A DNA stretch of 64,000 nucleotides from Prosthecobacter vanneervenii (GCF_014203095.1 NZ_JACHIG010000001.1:558001-622000), one strand, 5' to 3'; shown: positions 43,020 through 53,048, counted from the stretch's first letter. Numbers and translations are program-made. Notes: generated by a model not told the origin, from the sequence alone.

Positions 43020-43353
43020 GAGTTGCAGGGTGCGGTCCACGTCAGCACAAGGTACAGAAAAACCACGACGAAGCACAAGCCTGAAATAACGCAAGTCATT
43101 GCAGATGATTGCGCACTTGGTCTGTGCTTTGAGGCGGAGGGGCATTTTTCAAAAAGAGGTTCGAGATTAGCAGGATGGACATTTTTGTCACGGGAGAAAA
43201 AGCGAAAGGATAAATTCTATCCACTTCTAAAGCCGTGCCAGTTTTCAGATGATATTCTGCTACGCAAAACGCAGCAAATCCTTAGCGTCAAAATCATCAT
43301 CGGTTCAAGTCTGCTCGACATTCCTCATTCATGCTTCAACCATCCTGCATTGC
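43020..43353. other. Divergent intergenic region, no gene
   Basis: These 334 bp separate the ExbB/ExbD operon (minus) from the ABC ATPase (plus). It is AT-richer than the coding DNA, as expected of promoters. No clear -35/-10 pair, RNA or small gene was identified. Confidence 0.5.
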
Positions 43354-44133
43354 ATGACCCACCCCGTACTCGAAGTCAAAGATCTCACCTTCCGCCGCGG
43401 CCGCCCCATTTTGAAGGGCATTTCCTGGAGGGTGGAACCCGGGCAGCACTGGTGCATTCTAGGTCCGAACGGCTGCGGCAAGACCTCCCTCATCAACCTC
43501 ATTACCGGCTATGACAGCGCCACCAGCGGCAGCCTCCAGATCGGCGAGAGTGTTTTTGGCGACGACGACTGGCGTGAAGTGCGCCGCCGCGTGGGCTTGG
43601 TGACCAACACCCTTACGACCTACCTCGAAAGCAGCGAGCCGGTGCTGGACGTGATCGCCAGCGGGCGTGAGGCCAAGTTGAACCTGATCGAGCTGCCGCC
43701 GCCTGTGGTGCGCCGGGAGGCCGCCAGCCTGCTGCAGCAGGTGGGCTGCAGCTACCTGCGGGAGGCGCTGTGGGGGCCGCTTTCCCAAGGTGAAAAGCAG
43801 AAAGTCCTGATTTGTCGCGCCCTGATGGCGAAGTTTCAGGTGTTGATTTTGGACGAGCCCTGCGCCGGGCTGGACCCTGTGGCGAGGGAGCACTACCTGC
43901 AGTGGATGCAGTCGCTGGCGGTGCAGCCGCACTCCCCTTCCCTCGTGATGGTCACGCACCATGTGGAGGAGATCCTGCCCAGCATCACCCACTGCCTGCT
44001 GCTGAAAGACGGCCAGGTGCACGCTGCGGGTGCCAAGCATGAGGTGCTGAAAAGCGAGAACCTCAGCCACATTTATGGAGCTCCCGTGAAGCTTGGCCGT
44101 CGAGGTGAACGTTATTCGCTGCGACTGGCCTGA
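43354..44133 (+). CDS. ABC transporter ATP-binding protein
   Basis: This 259-residue ABC ATPase has Walker A in LGPNGCGKTS, signature LSQGEKQK, Walker B VLILDEPCAGLD and the H-loop VMVTHHVEEI. The conserved order and the C-terminal LLLKDGQVHAAG are typical of stand-alone ATPases of the YlmA/ModF type. No permease or binding protein is adjacent, so it either partners an unlinked permease or acts alone. The ATG at 43354 matches the start of the ATPase core (VLEVKDLTFRRGR). It starts 334 bp from the divergent ExbB/ExbD operon. Confidence 0.92.
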   Translation: MTHPVLEVKDLTFRRGRPILKGISWRVEPGQHWCILGPNGCGKTSLINLITGYDSATSGSLQIGESVFGDDDWREVRRRVGLVTNTLTTYLESSEPVLDVIASGREAKLNLIELPPPVVRREAASLLQQVGCSYLREALWGPLSQGEKQKVLICRALMAKFQVLILDEPCAGLDPVAREHYLQWMQSLAVQPHSPSLVMVTHHVEEILPSITHCLLLKDGQVHAAGAKHEVLKSENLSHIYGAPVKLGRRGERYSLRLA

Positions 44134-44239
44134 ATACTGGCGAGATGATCTCCCGCCGCCGCAGAGCTCCAGTTTTCACTCCCCTCAGTTGATGAACTCG
44201 GCCAGTTCGCCGCGTTTGATTGCAGCCCTTTTCTCTCCC

Positions 44240-46264
44240 ATGAAAGCCCATCTGTTTCTCCTCGCCACCCTTGCCTGCACCTCCCTCTCCCAGGCCGAGG
44301 ACATCCGCCAGCAGCCGCCCAAGGATCTCAACGGTTACTTCCCTTTCAATCCACCCTCCTCTTTGAGCGAGTGGGATGTACGCAAGGAACAAGTGCGGCG
44401 GCAGATCCTGGTGGCGGAAGGGCTGTGGCCGATGCCCACCAAGACGCCACTGAATGCCGTGGTGCATGGAAAGGTGGAGGGAGACGGCTTCACGGTGGAG
44501 AAGGTTTACTTTGAGAGCGCCCCGGGATTTTATGTCACGGGCAGCCTGTGGAAGCCGAAGGAGATCAAGGGCAAGGTGCCGGGGGTGATGTTTGCGCACG
44601 GCCACTGGAAGGATGCGCGACTTTCGCTGACCGAGCCGGACAAGCTGCGCGCAGAGATCGCCGCAGGTGGCGAGCGCTTTGAGCGCGGCGGCAAGAGCAT
44701 CTTTCAGTCTCTCTGCGTGCAGCTGGCACGCATGGGCTGCGTGGTCTGGCAGTGGGACATGCTGAGTGATTCGGACTCGGTGCAGATCCCGCGTGAAATC
44801 GTGCATACCTTTGCCAAGCAGCGGCCCGAGATGAACACCGAGAAAAACTGGGGGCTTTTCAGTCCGCAGGCTGAGGCGCACCTGCAGTCCATCATGGGCC
44901 TGCAGACCTGGAATGCGGTGCGCGGGCTGGACTTTCTGCTCTCGCTGCCTGAGGTGGATCCTGAGCGCACGGCCATCACCGGCGCAAGCGGCGGCGGCAC
45001 GCAGACGATGCTGCTGGCGGCGATCGACGACCGCATCAAGCTCTCCTTTCCCTGTGTGATGGTGAGCACGGCAATGCAGGGCGGCTGCACGTGTGAGAAC
45101 ACCTCGCTGCTGCGCATCGGCACGGGCAATGTGGAATTTGCCGGCCTCTTTGCTCCGAAGCCGCAGGGCATGAACACGGCCAACGACTGGACGAAGGAGA
45201 TGGCGACGAAGGGCTTCCCCGATCTGCAGAAGCTGTACACCACCTATGGAGCCAAGGACAATGTCTTCCTGCTGCGCGGCGAGCACTTCCCGCACAACTA
45301 CAACGCGGTGACGCGGAGTGCGTTTTACACGTTTGTGAACAAGCACTTCAAGCTGGGCTTTCCCTCTCCTGTGATCGAGAATGACTACGAGCCGCTGACC
45401 AAGGAGCAGCTCTCCGTTTGGGATGACAAGCACCCTGCCCCTAAGGCAGGCGATCCGGAATTTGAGCGCAAGCTGCTGGCCTACCTGACCAGTGACGCCG
45501 AGAAGCAGCTCAGCAAAGCTGAGCCGAAAGTGCTGCAGCAGGGCGTGGAGACCGTCATCGGCCGCAGCTATGACAAGGCGGGCGAGGTTGAGTGGACCCT
45601 GAAAGACAAAGAGGACAAGGGAGACCACCTGGCCATGAGCGGCACGCTAACGAACAAGACCTATCAGGAGGAGCTGGCCGTCTGCTGGCTTTATCCCAAG
45701 CAGTGGAATGGACGCGTGGTCATCTGGCTGGATGACGCGGGCAAGTCAGGAATCTCCGACAGCAAAGAGGTGAAGGAAATCGTGGCAGGTGGCTCGGCCG
45801 TGCTGGGAGTGGATCTGCTTTTTCAAGGCAATGCGGAAGGCAAACAAAACCGCGTGGTGGCCAATCCGCGTGAGTTTGCCGGCTACACCTACGGCTACAA
45901 CCACGCGCTCTACGCCCAGCGTGTGCACGACGTGCTGACCCTGACCACCTTCCTACGCAACACCAAGGTGGGAACACACCCGAGCCCGAAGACCGTGCAC
46001 CTAGCCGCCTTTGGAGAGCAGACAGGGCCCATCGCCGTGGCAGCACGTGCACTGGCAGGCAATGCGATCGACCGCGCCGCGATCGACACCCATGGCTTCC
46101 GCTTTGGCAAGCTGCTGGATTACCGTGACCCGATGTTCCTGCCCGGTGGCGCCAAATACCAGGATCTGCCCGGCATGCTCTCCCTTCAGGCCAGCCTGCC
46201 GCAGTGGGTGAAAGGCGAAGGCAAGGAGCCCAAGGTGACGGCGGTGAAGTGGCTGATGGAGTAG
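44240..46264 (+). CDS. Large exported alpha/beta hydrolase
   Basis: The 674-residue product has a signal peptide (MKAHLFLLATLACTSLSQAE). The alpha/beta-hydrolase core spans about 90-360: VPGVMFAHGHWKDAR (oxyanion strand), ITGASGGGTQTM with the nucleophile S250 in GxSxG, and RGEHFPHNYN with a His typical of dienelactone-hydrolase/acetyl-xylan-esterase-like proteins. The remaining part (about 430-674) contains a second alpha/beta-like region without a clear nucleophile. It likely removes acyl groups from polysaccharides. It lies 106 bp after the ABC gene and converges on the 739-residue unknown. Confidence 0.82.
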   Translation: MKAHLFLLATLACTSLSQAEDIRQQPPKDLNGYFPFNPPSSLSEWDVRKEQVRRQILVAEGLWPMPTKTPLNAVVHGKVEGDGFTVEKVYFESAPGFYVTGSLWKPKEIKGKVPGVMFAHGHWKDARLSLTEPDKLRAEIAAGGERFERGGKSIFQSLCVQLARMGCVVWQWDMLSDSDSVQIPREIVHTFAKQRPEMNTEKNWGLFSPQAEAHLQSIMGLQTWNAVRGLDFLLSLPEVDPERTAITGASGGGTQTMLLAAIDDRIKLSFPCVMVSTAMQGGCTCENTSLLRIGTGNVEFAGLFAPKPQGMNTANDWTKEMATKGFPDLQKLYTTYGAKDNVFLLRGEHFPHNYNAVTRSAFYTFVNKHFKLGFPSPVIENDYEPLTKEQLSVWDDKHPAPKAGDPEFERKLLAYLTSDAEKQLSKAEPKVLQQGVETVIGRSYDKAGEVEWTLKDKEDKGDHLAMSGTLTNKTYQEELAVCWLYPKQWNGRVVIWLDDAGKSGISDSKEVKEIVAGGSAVLGVDLLFQGNAEGKQNRVVANPREFAGYTYGYNHALYAQRVHDVLTLTTFLRNTKVGTHPSPKTVHLAAFGEQTGPIAVAARALAGNAIDRAAIDTHGFRFGKLLDYRDPMFLPGGAKYQDLPGMLSLQASLPQWVKGEGKEPKVTAVKWLME

Positions 46265-46274
46265 ATCCGGGAAG

Positions 46275-48494
46275 TCAGTTCTTTTTGCCAAAGCTGAGAT
46301 GAACCGGCTGTGTGCCCTCTGCGGGCACATTGAAGGTCATCTGCCAGCTTTGAGAGGCGGCGTCCCAGTCGGTCTGCCAGAAGGTGTCTGGCATGCCATT
46401 GACGAGAAGCTGATGGGCGTCTGGTGAGGACAAGCCGGTGAAGGTGACGGGCAGATGGCCCAGGCCGCCGCGGAGGGTGAGCTCTGCCGACTGATCTGCA
46501 GCGACGGCGACTCGCACGGGATAGGTGTTTGTGAGAGTGCCTGAAGCCACGTGGGCACGCAAGGCATTGCCCGCAGCCTCGCGCTGGACCAGTCGCCAGG
46601 TGTTGGCATCTTGGGATAGGGCTTCCTTGAGCGGGGCATCGGTGCCATAGTAGGCGCTGGCATCTGCTGGTAGGACGATGAATTCGAGATCCGCCTCGAC
46701 GTAGTCTCCGGGCAGGAGCTCGTGCACTTCCGGAGGTGGCGAGAGCTCCGCGACGGTGCGGTGGTTCCCCTTCCCCCACTCGGTGCAGAAGAACGAGGCA
46801 TGCGGGCCAGCCGCAGCGCTGCCGAGAACGGCTTTCCACGAGCGGACGATGAGCCCGCGAGAGGCCATGGCGGGGGTGTGCGGGCGGGCCTCCGGCTCCA
46901 CGCCGTGCATGGAGATCCACGGTTGTTCTCCTTTGAGGGGCATGCACTGGCGGTCGAATTCGTCCTTGGCAAATTTGGGCCGCCACTCGTCCTTCATGTC
47001 CCGGGCATCTCCCACGGCAGCGAGACGTGCGGGGGTGTCATTGTAGAAATCGGCACCGAGCTGGAAGAAGGCGAGGCGCTGCCAGTGCAGGGGCTTGTGG
47101 ACATCGTAGCGCAGGTGGAAAAAGACCCGCAGGTGGTCATTGCTGCGCGGCAGCGAGACCTGGGTGCGGCATGAGATCTCGCCGCCTGCGCTGTCTTCCT
47201 GGTAGCTGGCGTGAGTGAGGCAGGGGCCGTGGGAACGGTAGTCCACGCGTGTGCCATGAAACGGCTGCCAGGCTCCGTCAGTGCCTTTCCACATGAGGAG
47301 GTCGCCGCCGCCGCAGTTCTCCGCCCAGCCCCAGGGTTTGCAGTCTTTTTCGTGGGTCAGAGTGAGCAGCGGACGCACATCGGTGATGAAGCAGCGCCGC
47401 TGCACACGCCCGGGCTCAAAGCAGATGCTCTCGCCAAAGCTGCCGATAGCGGCCTGATCCCAGAACTGATTATGCCCCCAGCCGATGAGACAAAGCTGAG
47501 CAAGAGAGGCGGCGTACACACCACCGTAGCGGGCATAGACCATCTGCAGGGTGAATTCACGACGAGAGCGCGGCGGCACGCGCACCCAGGCAAAGCCGTG
47601 GAACCAGGGCCCCTCATGCAGGATGGAGCCTTTGGCCTCGCTGCGGTGCCAATTTTTGGAAAGCTGTACGAGGATGCCGGTGGGGCGGCCCTGATCATCG
47701 CAGAGCATGGGGGTGAAGCCGGTGATGGGCAGGTGCTTTTCCTGAGTGAACATGACCCGCGCGACGGCCTCTTTTTCCGAGTCGTTGCGCAGGGTGAACT
47801 TCCAGCGGTCGGTGCGATCGAGCTCGCCGGAGGGATAGAAGGTGCGGCCGGGATTGCTCCAGGCTTTTTCCGGGAGGGCCAGACGATGGCATGCCAGGAC
47901 AGGATCTACCACGACAGGCAGCTCCGACTCGACGACGGCCTCGGGCATGCCGCAGCCTTTTCCGATGAACACTGAGCCGGTGCCAGCGGCCTTCATCGCG
48001 CCCCAGCGCAGGGTGAGCGAGACCTCGGGATCGCTTTCCAGGCGGAAGGCGATGCGGTCCGGCCAGGCGGTGATCTCCAGCCGCGCCTGCCCGCTCCACT
48101 GGCGCCGCTCCGCGTCTGCAAAGGTGAGGCCCTCGATGACGACGCGCTGAAAATAGCGACCGCTTTCCACGAAGCGCACGGGCTGCAGAAAGGTGTCTGC
48201 GGGAGTGCTGTGCCCGGTGCAGTGGTAGGTTTTGCCCTCGTGCTGGAGAGAGCATTCCCATTCGCCATCGAGCGGCTTCATAGTCTGCGTGTCAAAGCGC
48301 AGCAGCTCGGAGCCGTGCTTGATGCAGAGCACGGCGCTGGGCGGGGGCTCCTTGATGCTGAGAATGCGCGGCGGACCATCCTGCCACCAGAGCTGGGTGT
48401 CGTCCTGCTCCTGCGGCATCCAGTCTTTTGGCGCGGCCTGCAGGCATGCAAGAGAGGCCAGCACTGAAAGGAGGCATGAGAGAAGTGTCTTCAT
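46275..48494 (-). CDS. Large exported protein of unknown function, hydrolase operon
   Basis: This 739-residue protein has a signal peptide (MKTLLSCLLSVLASLACLQA). Beta-rich and Trp-rich segments (TQLWWQDGPPRILSIKEPP, RYFQRVVIEGLTFADAERRQWSG, HEGPWFHGFAWVRVPPRSRREFT, GGVYAASLAQLCLIGWGHNQFWDQAAIGSFGE) resemble large carbohydrate-active or beta-sandwich proteins, but I find no catalytic signature. It is 37 bp downstream of the alpha/beta hydrolase gene on the same strand and so belongs to that operon. The operon context suggests binding or breaking a polysaccharide. The ATG at 48494 is used. Confidence 0.72.
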   Translation of the reverse strand: MKTLLSCLLSVLASLACLQAAPKDWMPQEQDDTQLWWQDGPPRILSIKEPPPSAVLCIKHGSELLRFDTQTMKPLDGEWECSLQHEGKTYHCTGHSTPADTFLQPVRFVESGRYFQRVVIEGLTFADAERRQWSGQARLEITAWPDRIAFRLESDPEVSLTLRWGAMKAAGTGSVFIGKGCGMPEAVVESELPVVVDPVLACHRLALPEKAWSNPGRTFYPSGELDRTDRWKFTLRNDSEKEAVARVMFTQEKHLPITGFTPMLCDDQGRPTGILVQLSKNWHRSEAKGSILHEGPWFHGFAWVRVPPRSRREFTLQMVYARYGGVYAASLAQLCLIGWGHNQFWDQAAIGSFGESICFEPGRVQRRCFITDVRPLLTLTHEKDCKPWGWAENCGGGDLLMWKGTDGAWQPFHGTRVDYRSHGPCLTHASYQEDSAGGEISCRTQVSLPRSNDHLRVFFHLRYDVHKPLHWQRLAFFQLGADFYNDTPARLAAVGDARDMKDEWRPKFAKDEFDRQCMPLKGEQPWISMHGVEPEARPHTPAMASRGLIVRSWKAVLGSAAAGPHASFFCTEWGKGNHRTVAELSPPPEVHELLPGDYVEADLEFIVLPADASAYYGTDAPLKEALSQDANTWRLVQREAAGNALRAHVASGTLTNTYPVRVAVAADQSAELTLRGGLGHLPVTFTGLSSPDAHQLLVNGMPDTFWQTDWDAASQSWQMTFNVPAEGTQPVHLSFGKKN

Positions 48495-48531
48495 GAAAGG
48501 TGGCGTGAGGCAGGTGAAAGCAGCCACGACA

Positions 48532-50415
48532 TCAAACCCATTCCACACGGATGAACTCGGGGGCGGGGCCTGTCCATTGCGCAGGCGCGGTGTCGGTTTC
48601 GCCGGGCAGTGTGTGCCGGGCGCAGAGACCGAGTTGATCGATCTGCGCCCAACTCTTGGGGAAAGATCCTTCGCGGGTGGTGAAATCCTTGAGATCAAGA
48701 GTCAGCGTCTGCACGGCCTCAGCGCCGGTGATCTCGCGTCTGCAGAGATAGGTTTTGCGCTGGCCGCGATAGCTGCGCCATTCGTTTTCCTCCAGCACGA
48801 AGGCCATGCGGTTTGTTTTCGGCATCTTGAGGGTGATGGCAAGCTTTGCGCCCTCGGGGGCGCGCCAGAGGGGATCGGTGATCTTGCGGGTCCACATCTG
48901 CTGATGGTTGGCATTACCCTGATTGAGCACATACCAGTCGCGCAGGCCGTGGGAGAAGTCGTCGATGAGGCGGCTGGGCTGCGCGGCGAGGGGCACCTGG
49001 GATTTTTGCAGTTCCTCCACACTGCGGGTGTGCAGCAGGGTGCTGATGCACACCTCTGTGACAGGCGTGCTGTAGCCGCCGAGCACGGAGAGCGACACAG
49101 GCTGCGGCAGGGTGAAATAGACATTGGCAAAGGCGTACAGGGAGGACTCGCGCGTGTGCAAAGGAAGCTCCGCCGTGAAGGCACCGCCCGGCTGGGGGCT
49201 GACCTCCGCGCTGCGCCAGAAGCGTGCGCGGGGATCGTCATCGGTGCTGAAAAATATCTCGCAGCGGGCCACGGGCCATGGATGTGCTGCGGGGCGCACG
49301 TGAAGGGCGGGAGCCGGGGAAAGAACGAGCTGGCTCTGCGGTGTCTCGGGCAGCGGAGGGCCGCCTTTGAGATGCTGGTCAAACCACAGCGGCATGGTGA
49401 CGGCCACGGCCGGGGTGAGGCGGTGATTCAGGTGCGGGGCCCAGCTGTACTGCGTTGGCTGTGGGATGAGCGCATTGGTGCGGTAAACATCGTCCATCCA
49501 GCCGTGGAAATCATTGGTGCCGCTGCGGTGCAACACGGGGCAGTGAATGAGGGGAGCGTAGCTTTCAAAGCTGAGGGTTTTGCGAAAGACCTCCACGTCT
49601 CCCTTCACGGCATCCTGGGGGTTTGCCCTGGCTCCGCCAAAGACATGCGGCTGCCAGCGCCAGCCCTGGCCGCCGACGGCGGGGACGGCTGCCTTCACGC
49701 GCGTGTCCGTACCCGCCACATACATGGTGAGGTTTCCGCCCATGGAGTAGCCATGCACGCCGAGGCGGGCGGCATCCACGCCGGGCTGCTGCTCCAGGAA
49801 GGTGAGGCCACGGCGGCAGCCGAGTGCCAGAAGATACCAGTTGTTGTTTTTCGGGTGCTCGCGGTCTCCAAAGAACTGCTTGGGACCGGGAATCATGGAG
49901 GCGTAGCCCTGCACATTGAGCTGGCTGGGGTCCACGGCGCCCCAGTCGGTGTTGGGATCGCCGGGCTCTGCTTTTTCGCAGGTGTTGAAGGGCGGCTTTC
50001 CAGTGCCGCTGCCGCCCCAGTTGACGGAGAGCGCGGCGTATCCGCGGGAGACGAGCAGCTTTACCTCCGCAACGGAGCCGCGCTGGCCGCCGCCGTGGAT
50101 GTGCATGACAGCGGGGATGCGCCCCTGGGCCTGCTGCGGAAAGCCATGCACGGCGGCCATGAAGGCCTTCCTCCCTTTGAAGGTGCCAATAAGGTAGCGC
50201 ACATGGCGCAGTACAGCGCCGTCCTCCGTCCACTCGCGGATGACCTCGGTCTCCAGGGGATCTTTGCGCGGATCAAAGTCCGCCCAGAGTTCTGCGACGG
50301 ACTGCGGGACAGTGGCATCTGCAGCACTTGCTGGTGCCAGCCAAACTGGAAATGCGGCGGCGGCGCTGGAAGCAAGAAAACGACGGCGGCTGGAGGTGGC
50401 GTCTGCGGTGTTCAT
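48532..50415 (-). CDS. Tat-exported acetyl-xylan-esterase-like hydrolase
   Basis: The 627-residue product starts with a twin-arginine signal (SSRRRFLASSAAAAFP). The alpha/beta hydrolase domain (about 60-380) contains VMHIHGGGQRGS (oxyanion loop), VHGYSMGGNLTMYVAGTD with S224 as nucleophile, and WFDQHLKGG. It looks like the large acetyl-xylan esterase or dienelactone hydrolase-type proteins of Verrucomicrobia. The C-terminal part (about 400-627) contains beta-sandwich segments and a RLIDDFSHGLRDWYVLNQGN region that could be a carbohydrate-binding module. First gene of a two-gene operon, divergent from an AraC regulator that may control it. Confidence 0.85.
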   Translation of the reverse strand: MNTADATSSRRRFLASSAAAAFPVWLAPASAADATVPQSVAELWADFDPRKDPLETEVIREWTEDGAVLRHVRYLIGTFKGRKAFMAAVHGFPQQAQGRIPAVMHIHGGGQRGSVAEVKLLVSRGYAALSVNWGGSGTGKPPFNTCEKAEPGDPNTDWGAVDPSQLNVQGYASMIPGPKQFFGDREHPKNNNWYLLALGCRRGLTFLEQQPGVDAARLGVHGYSMGGNLTMYVAGTDTRVKAAVPAVGGQGWRWQPHVFGGARANPQDAVKGDVEVFRKTLSFESYAPLIHCPVLHRSGTNDFHGWMDDVYRTNALIPQPTQYSWAPHLNHRLTPAVAVTMPLWFDQHLKGGPPLPETPQSQLVLSPAPALHVRPAAHPWPVARCEIFFSTDDDPRARFWRSAEVSPQPGGAFTAELPLHTRESSLYAFANVYFTLPQPVSLSVLGGYSTPVTEVCISTLLHTRSVEELQKSQVPLAAQPSRLIDDFSHGLRDWYVLNQGNANHQQMWTRKITDPLWRAPEGAKLAITLKMPKTNRMAFVLEENEWRSYRGQRKTYLCRREITGAEAVQTLTLDLKDFTTREGSFPKSWAQIDQLGLCARHTLPGETDTAPAQWTGPAPEFIRVEWV

Positions 50416-50513
50416 GGTCGGAATAAGTGAGACTGCTGCGAAAAGAATGCGGACGCCCCGGAAACATTCCATGCACATAAGGACGTAATTTTGTATCTGA
50501 TCCTGCACTCCAA

Positions 50514-51356
50514 ATGCCTTTCGAAACAGTTCGCCACAAGCCGCCTCAGGTGCGCCACCACATCGAAGGTGTGCGCAGCGCCGACCTGCCGGCCTGTGGC
50601 CTGGAAGTGTTGATGCACCGTAAGATCAGCCTTAAACGCTGGACCCTCGCAGCGGCAGCGGACGCCTACTGGAGACTCTACCGGCCCCTCAGCGCTGGCG
50701 GAGTGATCTGCTTTGACGGCACAGAGCACCCCATGAAGCCGGGGCGTTTGTATCTGATCTCTCCGCACACGCGTTTCGACAGCCGCGCCGAACGCGCCTT
50801 CAGCAAGTGGTACATTCACTTCACGCTTCACAGCGCTAGGAACCAGCCCGCGCCTTTTGTTGCTGAGCTGAAAGCAGACACTCGTATGAAAGTTCTGCTT
50901 CAGGTGCTCTGCCCGGCCCAAAGCAAAACCGGCAGACGGCAGGCCGAACCCGGCCCCTGGCTGATGCTGGAGCTGCTAGCCCTGGCACTGGAGCAGGCGG
51001 CTCCACTGATGGAAAACCGCCCCAGCCACGACGTCCGCCTGGAGCATGTGCATGCCCGCATGCAGCGCGAGCTGGCAGAAAAGCTCACGCTTGCAGACCT
51101 CAGCCGCACCTCCGGTCTGAGCGTGCGCCACCTCAACAGCCTCTTTGTAGAACAGACCGGCCTGCCCCCCATGCGTTACCTGACCGAACTGCGGCTGAAC
51201 CAGTGCCAGCTCCTGCTGCGGCAAACACAGCTTTCGATCGACGACATCGCGGAGCAATGCGGCTTCGCCAACCGCTTTTACCTGACCCGGATGATGAGCC
51301 GGCACCGACACACAACCCCGGGGGCTTTCAGGAGGCAGATTGCTGCCGGAAGATGA
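50514..51356 (+). CDS. AraC-family transcriptional regulator
   Basis: This 280-residue regulator has a cupin-like sensory N-terminal half (TLAAAADAYWRLYRPLSAGGVICFDGTEHPMKPGRLYLISPHT) and a C-terminal double helix-turn-helix (about 180-278): ELAEKLTLADLSRTSGLSVRHLNSLFVEQTG, then LSIDDIAEQCGFANRFYLTRMMSRHRHTTPGAFRR. It lies 98 bp from the divergent esterase operon, which it probably regulates in response to a sugar. The ATG at 50514 is used. A hairpin terminator for serA lies beyond its 3' end. Confidence 0.92.
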   Translation: MPFETVRHKPPQVRHHIEGVRSADLPACGLEVLMHRKISLKRWTLAAAADAYWRLYRPLSAGGVICFDGTEHPMKPGRLYLISPHTRFDSRAERAFSKWYIHFTLHSARNQPAPFVAELKADTRMKVLLQVLCPAQSKTGRRQAEPGPWLMLELLALALEQAAPLMENRPSHDVRLEHVHARMQRELAEKLTLADLSRTSGLSVRHLNSLFVEQTGLPPMRYLTELRLNQCQLLLRQTQLSIDDIAEQCGFANRFYLTRMMSRHRHTTPGAFRRQIAAGR

Positions 51357-51381
51357 CCTGCAAGCGCTGAAATCCAAAAAA

Positions 51382-51405
51382 CAAGGGGCCGCCATGGGCC
51401 CCTTG
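51382..51405 (-). terminator. Hairpin terminator after serA
   Basis: A 9-bp stem CAAGGGGCC / GGCCCCTTG with a 6-nt loop lies 26 bp after the araC-type stop and 33 bp beyond the serA stop. On the minus strand a U run (complement of AAAAAA at about 51376) follows the stem. Confidence 0.65.
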
Positions 51406-51437
51406 CTGTGAATGGCTGGTATGCGAAGTGCTGAGGA

Positions 51438-53048
51438 TCAGACCTCCACGCAATGCACCTTGCTGATGCCCTGGATCTTCTCCAGTTCTGCGATGACTTC
51501 CGCGCTCGGGGTGGAGTCGAGCGTGAGGAGGGTCAGGGCTTTGCCAGACTCCTTGTCGCGGCTGAGGCTCATATCGGCGATGTTCACCTGGTTCTTGCCC
51601 AGCGTGGTGCTGTAGGCGGAGATCATGCCGGGGCGGTCAATGTTCTCAATGAAGAGAAGCGTGCCCTGAGGACGGGCCTCGATGCGCTGGCCGTTCACAC
51701 GCACGATGCGCGGCTCGCCTGCGAAGAAGGTGCCGGCAATGCTGGCAGACTCGCCGCCGTCGTTTTTGGCGACGACTTCGATGAGGTCGGTGAACTCGCT
51801 TGGTTCAGTGAGACGGCTTTCGGTGAAGCGGAGGCCGAGGTTTTCAGCGACGCCGTTGGCATTGATGTAGTTCACCTGCTCGGCACCCACGGCGCGCTCA
51901 AGGAAGCCCTTGAGAACAGCGCGGGAGATGAGGGTGGTGTCGCCACTGCCGACCTTGCCGCTGTAGTTGATGCGGACCACGTTGGCACGCGCCGGAGCAA
52001 ACTGGGAGACGAGGCGGCCGAGGAGCTCGCCGAACTTGAGGAAGGGTCCGATCTCGGACAGCACCTTGGGGTCAACATTCGGCATGTTCACCGCATTGAC
52101 CACGGTACCCTGCAGCAGGTGCGCCTTGATCACTTCAGCGATTTCGATACCGACGTTTTCCTGAGCTTCCTCCGTGGAGGCGCCGAGGTGAGGGGTGAAG
52201 ACCGTATTCGGGGCGCTGAGGAGCGGGTAGTCGGCTGGAGGGGGTTCGACTTCAAAGACGTCCAGCGCAGCACCGGCGATGGTACCGTCCGTGAGGGCCT
52301 GGGCGAGGGCGGCGTCGTCGATGAGGCCACCGCGTGCGCAGTTGATGATGCGGCAGCTCTTCTTCAGCGAGGCTAGGCGCTTGGCATTGATCATGTGCTT
52401 CGTCTCAGGAGTCAGCGGCATGTGCATGGTGATGTAGTCGGCCTGCACGATGGCGGCGTCGAGGTCCTCGCAAAGTGTCACGCCGAGGCTTTCGGCGCGG
52501 TTCTTGGAAAGGTAGGGGTCATAGGCCACGACGTTCATGCCAAAGGCCTTGGCACGCTTGGCGAACTCCGCGCCGATGCGGCCCATGCCGAGCACGACGA
52601 GGGTCTTGCCGTAAACTTCGGTACCCTGGAAGCTCTTGCGGTCCCACTTGCCGCTGACGATGGTGGCGTGAGCCTGCGGGGTCTTGCGGGAAAGGGCCAT
52701 CATCAGGGTGAAGGCCTGCTCTGCGGTGGAGATGGTGTTGCCGCCGGGGGTGTTCATCACCACCACGCCGCGCTTGGAGGCCACGGGCACGTCGATGTTG
52801 TCCACGCCGACACCGGCGCGGCCCACGACCTTGAGATTGGGGGCGGCTTCGAGCACCTTGGCGGTCACCTTGGCACCGCTGCGGACGATGATGGCGTGGG
52901 CGTTGCGGGAGGCCTCGATCATCGCGTCCTCGGCCTTGAGATTCATGTTCACCTCGACGGAAAAGGACGGCTCCGCTTTGAGCAGGTCGATACCCTTGCT
53001 CGAAATGGGGTCGTTGTTGCCGGCGATGAGGATGTTGAACTTGGACAT
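51438..53048 (-). CDS. serA: D-3-phosphoglycerate dehydrogenase SerA
   Basis: SerA oxidises 3-phosphoglycerate to 3-phosphohydroxypyruvate, the first step of serine synthesis. The 536-residue length and layout match the long class: catalytic/NAD domain with VVLGMGRIGAEFAKRAKAFG (nucleotide loop), RGGLIDDAALAQAL, HLGASTEEAQENV (catalytic His), then an intervening ASB-like domain and a C-terminal ACT domain (INIADMSLSRDKESGKALTLLTLD) for serine feedback. The start is the ATG at 53048, 90 bp from the divergent coiled-coil gene. No Shine-Dalgarno sequence is visible. Confidence 0.97.
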   Translation of the reverse strand: MSKFNILIAGNNDPISSKGIDLLKAEPSFSVEVNMNLKAEDAMIEASRNAHAIIVRSGAKVTAKVLEAAPNLKVVGRAGVGVDNIDVPVASKRGVVVMNTPGGNTISTAEQAFTLMMALSRKTPQAHATIVSGKWDRKSFQGTEVYGKTLVVLGMGRIGAEFAKRAKAFGMNVVAYDPYLSKNRAESLGVTLCEDLDAAIVQADYITMHMPLTPETKHMINAKRLASLKKSCRIINCARGGLIDDAALAQALTDGTIAGAALDVFEVEPPPADYPLLSAPNTVFTPHLGASTEEAQENVGIEIAEVIKAHLLQGTVVNAVNMPNVDPKVLSEIGPFLKFGELLGRLVSQFAPARANVVRINYSGKVGSGDTTLISRAVLKGFLERAVGAEQVNYINANGVAENLGLRFTESRLTEPSEFTDLIEVVAKNDGGESASIAGTFFAGEPRIVRVNGQRIEARPQGTLLFIENIDRPGMISAYSTTLGKNQVNIADMSLSRDKESGKALTLLTLDSTPSAEVIAELEKIQGISKVHCVEV

